Source: Mytilus edulis (lineage: Eukaryota; Mollusca; Bivalvia; Mytilida; Mytilidae). From it: DNA of 64,000 bases. This document shows, piece after piece, positions 12,701 to 24,700 of this stretch. Under the pieces are notes generated by a model. It worked only from the letters and a program-made list of their open reading frames with translations. It did not search any database and had not been told where the DNA came from. The DNA lies in assembly GCF_963676685.1 (NCBI RefSeq), contig NC_092344.1, positions 49,126,830-49,190,829 of the forward strand. The letters are read 5' to 3'. Positions within the stretch are counted from its first letter, which is position 1. Each line of letters starts with the position of its first letter. The position numbers and the translations under genes were made by a program.

Positions 12701-15700
12701 CAATAAATATGAACAATATATATACTGAAATATTTGCATGCAACGGAGCTTTATTCTGACCTTAACTTATATACCAAAATGCGGCTTTCAAGCCATACTG
12801 AATTCTATATATGAAGTACTAAAATAACTTTACTTTAATTGAAACATTTTAAACATTGCTAAAAGAATAAATAAATTTACAAGTACCTGCAGCGTAGACA
12901 TCGTAGACGTCTGCCGCCTCCCCGATTGTAATAATGACCAGTGACTAACTTTAAAAGTGAAATTGTATTAATATATATATGGTTAGTATTGCCGCGCTTG
13001 GAGCTCATGCAAAACTCATGCTATTTAAATATAAATATATATCATTTAAATAATAATAAGAATCGCTTTAACTTTCTATTGTACTAATTTAAATATTGAG
13101 TACGTAAAGCAAAGCATAGCGTATAAAGCTATAGTCTATTTCAAAATATGCAGCGCAAAACTATTGTCGTCAATCGTCAAGAAACATGATGATATGAAAT
13201 ATGAATATAATATGAATGGAAAACATATAACACGGAAAACACAATTAATATGAACTGCATAATAATGAACCAAAATGGATAAATATATCCGGTGACACTT
13301 ATTTAATGGGAGATGGAATGCTTGGCTAGCAATGTTAGTCCTCATATAATTCAACATATTTTTCTTCCAACAAATAGAAGTTGTTATCAACCTTGTGTGA
13401 GTGATTAACCCTTCCACGGCCGGTATCTTAATAAACTTCGAACGGATCTATAGAATATATAAGTTTCTCACTGATTGTATCCAAAGAGGGTAACCAAAGG
13501 TTTTGCGACGATGCAAATATTAAACTTTACAATATAAATAGATATCTTTAACCAATGAATTCAAATAACAAAATCTATGCAATTATCAAATATATACTTA
13601 TTAAGCTTCATGTAAATTATTTAACAATGAAATACATTAAATATGAAATTTGAAGTTTTACCAAGGGAGCTAATAATTAATTAATAACACTGTCTGTCAC
13701 ACAGCATTTCGGGGACTCTCCCTCTGGTATCTTTCCTCCCTCTTTTATAGCTGACTATGCGGGGGCTTTTCTAATTATTGGGGGCATTATGATGACCTAT
13801 AGTTGTTAATTTCTGTGTCATTTAGTCACAGAGTCTTCCTCATCGCTTCCCTCAATCTTATTCTATCACCAATAGTTTCAACACCTAGTCTGATCAAGTC
13901 TTGATCAGTAAGGTGCTGAAAAGTGTCATCCTCTATCCTCTCATCTTTAAACTTTTAAAAGATTTGCAGATTAAGTTCTGCAAGAGCACGCGTTGTATAG
14001 CAGACGACATGTTGACAGTATGAAAATAAACGGCGAAAAAATTGTCCGGCTTCGTATGTTTTCGGTTATTTTCGGAAGTCTACCACCACCACATAATGAA
14101 AAAATCACTGAGTATAATTGATTAACCACCTATTATACTGCACTCGTTCTATTTGAGCAGTCAATATGCGTTGACTGTATATTTCTATGTCATATACAGT
14201 CACTGACCCGATATCACTTTTCCTCATGAATATTTAATTAAAAGTTGCCGAAATAATAATTAATTATTCATACGACCTCTTCAACCTGTTTTTGTTTCCA
14301 ATGCATACAACGATGCGTGGTTCGACTTAACCTTGTTTATTTTGAATTTATTGGAAAAACATATTTCATTGGTTGATTTTTTTTTGTTTGCAACCTATAA
14401 ATCATTATGTTTTATGCTTATGGTTGATATTTTAGTCCATACTCAAACGCTTTCGTTCACCATCGAGTGTGGGTATCAACAGGTAAATGTACATTTCATT
14501 GTGTTGTATATTTCTCAGCGAGCATGATGTGAGGCCTTTTTAAAGGGGATTTCCCCCAGTATTTAAATCAAATAAATAACCTTAACGCATTAGACAACAA
14601 TCGAAATTTTTTTTTTAGATTGCAGTATAAAGACAATAATAGTGCATTGACTTGACATATCAACGATATAAGGATTCGGCCCGAAACGGGGAAATAGCTC
14701 GGCACAGCCTCGTATTTCCCCGTTTCTAAGCCTCATCCTTATATCGTTGATATGTCAAGTCAATGCACTATTATTGTATATGTATAATATTTTTTGAACC
14801 AAACATAAAACATTTTGACCACTGATCATAAAGTTGTTTGTACTGAACATAATATTTATTTCATTCAACATAATGATAACAGTACTGATTATAAAGTGTG
14901 TTTGACCACTGAATATTTCGGTTTATACTGCACTCGTTCTATTTGAGCAGTCAAAATGCGTTGACTGTATATTTCTATGCCATATACAGTCACTGACCTG
15001 ATATCACTTTTCCTCATGAATATTTAAATAGAAATTGTCGAAATTATATTTAATTATTCATACGACCTCTTCAACCTGTTCTTGTTTCCAATGTAAACAA
15101 CGATGCGTTTAACGACTCAAACTCGTTTCTTTTGCAATTTTTGGGAAAACATATTTCACTTATTAATATTTTTTTGTTTGCAACCTATAAATCATTATGT
15201 TTTATGTTTATTGTTGATATTTTAGTCTGCAACGAATTCGTTCATCATTGATTGCGGTAATGATGTACATTTCATCGTGTTTTATATTTCTCCGTCGGTG
15301 TGATATGAGGCCTTTTAAAGTAGGATTTTCCCAATATTTAAATCAAATAAATAACATTAACACAATAAACAACAATTGAAAATGTTTTTTTTTTAGATTG
15401 CAGTATAAAGACAATAATAGTGCATTGACTTGACATATCAACGATATAAGGATTCGGCCCGAAACGGGGAAAATGCTCGGCACAGCCTCGCATTTCCCCG
15501 TTTCTAAGCCTCATCCTTATATCGTTGATATGTCAAGTCAATGCACTATTATTGTCTATTTCTGTAGTCAACATAATGAGAAATCTACATAATATAAAAA
15601 TATGTTGACAGAAAATATTTTCAAAAGTACTGAATATAAAGACAAATCTACTCAATAGAATAATTTACCTACTGAACATAAAGCCAAAACTGCTAAGTAT

Positions 15701-18700
15701 ATTGATTAAAGTGCTGAATGTAATACCATATCTGCACAATATAATGATTATTCTACTGATCATTATGATGTTACTGCTCAACATAATTGTTATACTACTG
15801 AACATAATGAAAAGGGCACTCATAATCGAGAAAAACCGCTGAAAATAATTAAATGATGACAGCATAGATTTTAGTGTAAAGTCGTACATCTGTGTCAATA
15901 GTGTCTAAACATTTTATAAAACTTTTTTTCTGAATAACCAGAAAAAATGAAAAAAGTCTCAAATATTCATCTTGTTTTCCTTACTTGTATGATTAAAATA
16001 AAATAGCGAATTATAAAGTCAACATAACTGCTTACAAAAAAGTCTATTTACATTTGAAAAAAAATACAAAACATTCACCCAATCTATTTGTTGTATATAT
16101 GGCCATTGTTATATTATAATAGTTCGTTTCTGTGTGTATTACATTATAACGTTGTGTCGTTTGTTTTCTCTTATTTTTGAGTGTAAATTCACATTGCGAT
16201 AAGACGTGTCACGGTACTTGTCTATCCCAAATTCATGTATTTGGTTTTGATGTTATATATATATATATGTTATATTTGTTATTCTCGTGGGATTTTGTCT
16301 ATGTGTGTTACATTTTAGTTTTATGTCGTTGTTCTCCTCTTATATTTAATGCGTTTCCCTTGGTTTTAGTTTGTTACCCCGATTTTGATTTTGTCCATGG
16401 ATTTAACAGCGGTATACTACTGTTGCCTTTATTTGTATAATAAACTCCATTTAACACTCTGAATTCTAAAAAAGCGTGAATCATTCAAATAATTATCAAT
16501 ATTTATAAATGTTTGTATGAACTGAATCTGATAATAACTAAAATATAAAAATATACCACAAATATATGTTATAAAATCAGTTATGCTCTAATGATTCTCT
16601 GTTAAAAGTGCAACGGAGTGCAGTAATTTTTGATTTTATATCACACTTCAAAGAACCAGTATCAGTGCTTTTTGTCAAAATACATTCAAAATGATCTTTT
16701 CGATAATTGAATAAACGATTGTATATTTTATGCATCACATTCAAAGAAAATTTGAAATCATGACCTTCAATGTTTTGACAACGATGCACATTAATCAATC
16801 AGAGCGCATCTTTGAATGTTATCTCACATCAATATCTTAGCAGATTAAAAATTCACGTGTTTGAAATAGACAAGAAACTCTATTACACATACAGAATAAC
16901 ATATAATAACTGTGTACTGTGTAATGACATCAAACCATTACATGTAGTAGAAGTTTCCTAACGCATATATGGCTTTTCTCGTCTCTTTAACATCATTGGC
17001 TTTGAAATGTTTTCATTTGAGCGTTTCTTATGAAGATATATCCGGAAAAGCGCTTCGGATTCACGAGATCAATGAAGTTTTCTTTATTCAACAATCTTCA
17101 GAATTTAAAGACTTGGTCAAAATATGCATCCCCCGTGCACCAATACGAAGGATTGTATTCATGGGGCCCGCTGTCATTTAGTTTTGAATATATTTAAGCT
17201 TAATTTATAAAACTCTTTCATACTAGACAGTTGGCATGATTTTGATTGAATTTCCCCATCGGAACAACGATACAAGGGGTCTCGAAGGTGATTTTGCCTT
17301 ATTTTTCAGGCGAATATTTTAGAAAGACTTGTAGAAACTGCGTATAAATAAAGATTGTAGAGTGACTGATTAAAATCAATGTGTTTATATTTTTATGATA
17401 ATGCCGTTGCGTTTTAGAATAAAAATAACTTGTACATTGTATATTCCAAGAGCATATGTATGGTACCATAAAAAAAGGACAAATGATATTTTCCAAATTA
17501 AATAAGATCGACAATAATCGCTGTGTCTATTCAAAATTGATGAAGTACTTTTTAAGCCCCATTTTATGGGCATTATGTTTTCTGGTCTGTGCGTCCTTTG
17601 TCCGTCCGTTCGTTCGTCGTACCGTTCGTATCGCTTCAGGTTGAAGTTTTTGTTCGAGGTAGTTTTTGATGAAGTTGAAGTCCAGTCTACTTGAAACTTA
17701 GTAAACATGTTCCCTATGATATGATCTTTCTAATTTTAATGCCAAAAAAGAGATTTTATCCTATTTTCACGGTCCACTGAACATAGAAAAGTATAGTGCG
17801 GATGGGGCAAACGTATACTTGGGACACATTCTCGTTTAAACATTTTTCAAAAATAAAGAATAAAAAAAAAATAGTAAGTACTAGTAGTTGAATCTAACCC
17901 TTTTTTTATAGTATAAAAGTGGTCCACATCTTCTTATTTTTGTATATAGTCAATGTTGTTGTTGTTTCAGATGCTGGCTATCTAAATCATCTAACACTGG
18001 CTTCGGATGGAGATGACTGTGACACTGCCAGTACCTTGCATTCAGGTAAGTTTAATCATGGAAGAACATGTACTTTCTTCCGGTGGACATCTTTAACAAC
18101 TTGCTAAATATAAAAGGTAATTTGCTTGAGTTGCATTTAAAGGAAGTTATGCGTTGATGAGATATGTGGATGAATGGATGTTAAACGTCTTTGTAGCGGG
18201 AAATTAAATGCATATTCAGGACAAGAAAAATGAGAATACGTGTTAAATTGAGACAATGTTAAGTTGGTAGACAAAGGCGCAATATGAAATGTTGATGTTA
18301 TTTTCATAGTGCACGAAACATGTTTCTTGGATAGTTCAGATATCTAACACGCGATAAAAAGAGTGAGAATACAAAATGTTTGAAAGCATCAAAACCAACA
18401 GAGGACAGCAAAGATCGACGGCGAAAATGCTGATATATTTTTAATGTAAAGATTATGTTTATATTATTCATTGCGACTTTACTAAAAACTTTATTGTTTA
18501 ACTGAAGGAGAGGGGAAAAAAAACAACAAAAACAAAAGTCCCATTCGAAAATGAGATATATATATAAAGACAACTTTTTTCCTATTTCAGCTCCGTGGTT
18601 TACCATGATGTTAGCAGCTTCTTCGCTGTATCTTATAATGTGGACTCTAAGATGAAACAAAGGGTTGAAGAAATAGATTTACCAAAAAATCTAATGATGA

Positions 18701-21700
18701 CACATATATTGCCTTTTGGGGGTTTTGTTAAGTTTTCGCATATGTAAAATATATCATTATATTCTTGTTTTATATTTTGTCTCTTCGCAAAGAAACGATA
18801 CATCATTTTCAAATTTCTATCTTTATAAAATCCGCTTTTGCATGCTGTTCAATTCGTTACTATGGCAACAGTTGTCATGGTATATGACTGAAACTTAGTG
18901 TAATACTATTTATCAATGAACAACATAAAAAAGCAAACATTGGACAACTGTGAAAGCATTTGTTTATGATTGGAAAATCTTGTTTATTTCCATGTAAAAT
19001 TCCTTAAAATAAGCACAAACGATAAAGAGTTAAGACCGATAATTTCATTTGTAATAGTTCAATAGAACTTTACAAAGCTACATCCAAACAAGATCTTAGG
19101 AAACACCAGAAGACGTCGATCTCACTATAGAAACAAAAAGATGCGATATGATTGTCAAAAAGACAATTATCCGCCAAAGTTGATTTTAGCAATTATAAAG
19201 GCAACAGTACGGCCTTCAACAATGAAATAAACCGTACCGTACGACGTCAATCACACTGTTATGAAATTCTTGAAGAAAAAAAATCAAAATAAGCTACTTA
19301 ATCAAAAAAGTTTCACACATGGTCAAGATATTATTAGACGACAGAACTTTGTTCTTATGTGATAATTTTCGTTATATAATTAGAGTGAATCCAAAATACT
19401 TGAATCATTTACTCCAAACGGAAGTAAAAAAGGCAATTCATGACCAATAAAAGGATAAGAGGAGAACCACTTCAACCATACGACCTTTGTACGATACCAC
19501 GAAACTCCAGATTTCTTACTGGCGTTAAGGTAGTGGGTCCGATCCCAAAGGGTTCAAATAAATCATTTAAATGTAAAATAGTATTTGATGCTGCTCCGAC
19601 AAGTTTTCGCTATTTAGGAGAAAGAGCAAGTACTAGCCAGGAGTCGATTTCACAAAAAAACTTACGACTAAGACTGATCGTAGGTGTAATGATTTGTTCA
19701 TGACTTAAGACCAATCTTAGTCGCAAGTTTTTTTGTGAAATCGACTCCTGGCTATGCGTCATGACAGTGTATCTGAGTAATAGAATCAAGTACTAAGTCT
19801 TCATTACTGTTACCGTGAGTGCTAGCATGCTACAGATTCGTCTTGTCTTGTCTGTCTAGTATATAAGTGAATATTCCATATGCGTTTGTGGCATGCATGG
19901 ATCCCTTTATTTTCCCACGAGAATATAACTCGAGTCGTATGTGCACTAGAGGTATTGTAATATCGATGAATATCAGCGAGCATTATCAGATAAGTAACAC
20001 AAGTACCTTGTGTGCTAGCATGCTACAGATTCGTCCTGTCTTGTCGGTCTAGGACAGGTGAATATACAATATGCATTAGTTGCATGAAACCCTTTACTTG
20101 CCACAAGAATATAGTCGAGGTATATGTAAACTAGAGTTATTGTAATATCGCGTAAATAAGATCGAGCATTATTAGATAAGTGACAAAAGAAAAAAAAATA
20201 TTAAGGACTATTTATAACTACAATAGAAACACTTAAAGAGGGGCCTAATGTCCCAAGCGCATATTGAATATACATTCGAATCTGTATTAACGAGCTATCG
20301 TCCCTCATATGCATGTAGTATTTGCCACTGGGTGCTTAGCAGCCATCCGCTATCGATTAATCAATTTTAAACAAGTATGGATAGGGACGGCTTATTTCGG
20401 GTACTTCTTTCGCCTAGTTCCATCAGCGTTTAATCTTTAAAATCGTGATCCACTATTCAAGAGTTTGCATTTTCTATCATGATAACTTTGACTGATGGTT
20501 GCTGCCTGCAAGAGGTTTCATTAGAATCATATTCAAAACAGTGTAGCTGTGGCCATTGATTGACGACCTTAAATTATCCCATTGACTGGGACAGATTAGG
20601 TGAACGTGTGTCTGTAACGACAACTGCTCACTACTTACTTATTATAGAATTTAAACTGTAGGGTCACCAAAGGTTCTTAACGCCTTTAATTTAAAATAAT
20701 TCGAAAAATTAATCAGGAATAACTTTATGTTTTGATTTATATTATTGATATAAATCAGAACATCGTGTTATTCCTGATTAGTTTTTCTAATTTCTTTATT
20801 TAGGTGTTGAGAACCTTTTGTGACCCCACAGTTTAAGTGTCTTTAACAAGTACATAGTGAGCAGCGGTCGTTACAGACAAACGTTCACATAATCTGCCCC
20901 AGTCAATGGGATAATTTAAGGTCGTCAATCAATGGCCACAGCTACGATTCTATTAAGTATAAAAAGTTATAAATGTCTCGAGTGGATAAATACAAAAATA
21001 AAAAATCAGAAACAGGGTTGTACGGTACAATCTATATATTTATCAAATCTTCTTGATACTTAGTATTCCTCTATTTTAGTCTGCAACCGACAATACAAAT
21101 TGTCTGAAGTGTGAAACTTGACGAACTTGAGTGGATAAATATCGAAATCGACGGGGTTGTGTGATACAATCTATGTATACTTATAAAATCTCTCTGACAC
21201 TTAATCTGCTGCTATTTTAGTCTACAAAGTACGCTCAACAATGTAGGCAATTTAGGACAAATTATCAATATGCATATATATATTTTCTGTCACACAAGAC
21301 TAAATATTTGTTGTTTTGCAACAAAATGAGTTTTTTTTTAAGAAACACGTGCCATTGTATCTTTGTTCACTATTATATCTGTTCCGGACCATATGAGTAT
21401 TTGGACCATACGCGTATGGTCATGACCATATAGGTATATACTCATATGGTCCGACCATACGCGTATGGTCCGACCGTACGCGTATGGTCGGGGTAATTAA
21501 CACTCTGTTACAGTTTACTTTTAATACTTCTAAACTTTTCATATGGTATGACCGTTAATTAAAAAGACGCTATCATATAGGTAATTTTATTATTATATTA
21601 TAATAAAAAGATAAGCTAAATAAAAATTAGAAGTTTCACATAGTTAATTTTACTTACTTGTCAAAACTATAATAAACATATTTTTTACCGATGGTCATTA

Positions 21701-24700
21701 CCGATTTATTATTACGCGTGAATGGCAATATGTCGACTTAAAACAATAAATTCCAAAAATTTCTTAATGAACTGTTACACAAGAAGTCACTGGAAAGTAA
21801 CAGTTTATTTAAGTTGTCTTGTGAATATGGTGTATTGCAGTCATGTTACGGTATTTGAGATCTAGAGCTTTTTAAAAACACCGAAGACATATAGGAATGG
21901 CCTAAGACCTCGGTATCACTGTACACAGCTATAAAAAGGATAGCTTTTCACTCGCAAACAAAAGGTATAAATGAAAAGTATCATGCACAACAAAGACTTG
22001 CTAATGCAAAAAAGCTATGATACCGTGTGGAATTAGCGATGAAAACTAACTATGGCATCAATATTTAATTTTTACGTAGTATTCGAATTACAAAATAATA
22101 CATTGTCATGTGATTGGTTTGTTAGATAAAGTTTTTGTATTATTGAAACTTTTATAATGTAATTTTAAAAAAAATACCTATATGGTCCAAATACTCATAT
22201 GGTCCGGCCCGTTAATAACCAAACGAGTTTTATACTCATATGGTCCGACCATACGCGTACGGTCGGACCATACGCGTATGGTCGGACCATATGAGTATAC
22301 GCATATGGTCATGACCATACGCGTATGGTCCAAATACTCATATGGTCCGGAACATATCCATAATGATGTTTGGAGAGCCTTGGGTGGGTTTTATTTTTAA
22401 CATACAAATTTGCTTTACACATATCATCATAAATAAATATAGATTAAGGTTAAATTTATTTAAAGTATCATTTCATTCTTATGGTTCACAATTATAATAT
22501 TTTATTTTATAACACAGATATTTGTCGTGGTATGGTCGGTCATTCGTGGAATATTGAAAAATTATTTATAGATCTGTTTCACAGAAGACGACGTATATTT
22601 TCCAATTGTCGTAACCACAATCCTTTCCTCTTTTCCTCGAATGTGACTGCATATGTAGTATATATCTCCCAGCTGATACGATATTCCAGGGCTTGCATTT
22701 CCTATCATGATTTCCATGGAAGATAGTTGTTGGCAAAAGGAAGCTATTTAAACAAGATTTCCAGCGGTGAAGTGGAAAGGATTCCTAAGGAACCCCATTT
22801 GTTTCCCAATCTAGATGAAAAAAATAATCATTATGGTTGCTATATTTTCTTCAGGTTGTTAGTTTAACTGTTGGTTTCCAGTCAAAGGAAACCTACGAAA
22901 TAAAATATAGACAACGTTGTAAAAGCTCGTAAAAAGTTTGCGACAAAAACCTTTTTTCGCACAACAATGGGGCCCATTCAAAAATACTGCTCTCATGCAA
23001 TCTGATTTGCAGGATGCATTTACATCGTGAAACGCCCGAAAGGTGGAATTGAACCACTCTGACGCTAATCAGCTACAGGTTTGAAGCCTGCACCCCAGAC
23101 CACTGAGGTTCATTCAGGCGATAATGTTGATACCTGAAATCTTTATATACTAACATTTTCAATTGCATTTCTAGGGGAAAGGTATTGAAATTTAAATTTA
23201 CAAATATTGTTGAATTTTTCATTTAAACATTATTTGCTCAATTATGTTTTATTCAACACTAATTAAGAAGCGCAAGCCAAAATAATATTATGATCAACCA
23301 TGTTTCGCTAAAAATTTCAACTTGAACGTGAACTAGCACTTTAAAATGAAAATTTTGCTTAATTTGTGTTTTGAGTTATCTCCCATCTAACATAGATAAA
23401 TGTATTAAATATACTAGGTAATTTAATACACGTGGCGTTTGTACACAGATTTTTTAATAATCTATGGGCGTTTGAGAAATGTTTGAGACTGTTAGAAAAA
23501 AGCGAAGTTGATTAAATAGATAATTCGATTTTTACCAAAATGTGTTGAACAATGATCATTAAAATCAACAATTAATATAACAGTACGAGAACAAAATATA
23601 CATATATCTTGGACTAATACATATATTATAAACATTCATGATAGCCGAAGTATTAGTCCTATCATATTTTAAGTGTTGAGGTAGATAATTTGCCAATAGA
23701 TCAATAGTAATTGGACTAAAGTCTATTTTAAATGTGAGAATTTTTCATTCTCCAAACTAAAACTGAAAAGGGGGTCTCTTACTACAAAAAAAGTATACAG
23801 AGACTGGTATTGGCTCGGTATTGGTCATTTTTTTTAAAATGTCAAATATATGAATAAAGTGCACCTTTTCACAGAGGCAATATGACCATAGAAGATATCG
23901 AAGCCATAATATAGAAAGAATGAGATGGGGGTATGATTGTCAATTAAGCAACTATATATATACACCAAATTCAAATGAAGTTGATGTTAGCAATAATGAC
24001 TATTTATCTCTATGATATGACAACGGATAGACATTTATATACCAATTGGTCATACATCCCTGTTAAGATGTCGATAAAAAATGTAATAAAGCATACGCCT
24101 TTTAATAGGACCCCCAACATACATTTATGAGCAATTTTATATGTAATGAAAAATATACAGTTATTTATACATTTTAGACGAATTTAAAAAAAAATAATTG
24201 TCGAACGAAAAATGTTTGTTACTATTTTCTTTATTGCATGTCATGTCGAAATATACAAGATACGCACACGCTAAAATTGTTATTATGTAGATCACTTTCT
24301 TTATATTTCAACATTTCAACCTTTACCTCAATAATACGAAGACAATGTATTTTCAACAGTTTAATGATTTTATTGTGACTCACTGATTTCTTCTTTTACA
24401 ATTTACGACCAATTACCATGTAAGGTACAAAACAATAGACAGAATAATTAACCGTATTATTTATTCTTAAAGAAAACAAGGGTGCGTAACCATTTTTATG
24501 TTGTTTATAAAATTGAGTTTTCATGTAAAAGAAATGAATTGAGGAAACTTAAGAGAAGATAGTTAAAAGAGAATATAAATTTGTTGAAACATTCTAAATG
24601 GTGAAATCAGAAAATGACGTCTTAAGGAATCAATATCAAAGTAAGTACATAGCGGTCTTCTGTGTCTTTTAAAAACATTTTTGTTAAAAGGAATGTCAGC

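Larger units (their letters stand above)
9160..15866. mobile_element. 6.7-kb foldback-like inverted-repeat structure
   Basis: The left arm (about 9,160-10,565) reappears reverse-complemented in the right arm (about 12,405-15,866), starting at CTGTCATCATTTAATTATTT near 9,164 and ending at AAATGATGACAG at 15,863. From the outside in, each arm holds a 21-bp-period array, a broken SAM-domain ORF, a family-C scrap and AT-rich sequence. The right arm is longer because of two composite insertions (14,134 and 14,924) and about 820 bp extra near 12,520-13,340. The unpaired centre is about 10,570-12,400. Long inverted repeats with tandem repeats near the ends resemble foldback elements. I see no transposase, and a non-mobile inverted duplication remains possible. 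Confidence 0.65.

Noticed and set aside
16969-17181. 70-codon ORF starting MAFLVSLTSLAL as a secreted peptide
   Set aside because: Includes a phrase (ATCCGGAAAAGCGCTTCGG) I associate with mussel repeats, and there is no splice or promoter support.
22182-22400. 72-codon ORF rich in YGP/RVW
   Set aside because: It only translates the palindromic ACCATACGCGTATGGT array at the end of a mobile element.
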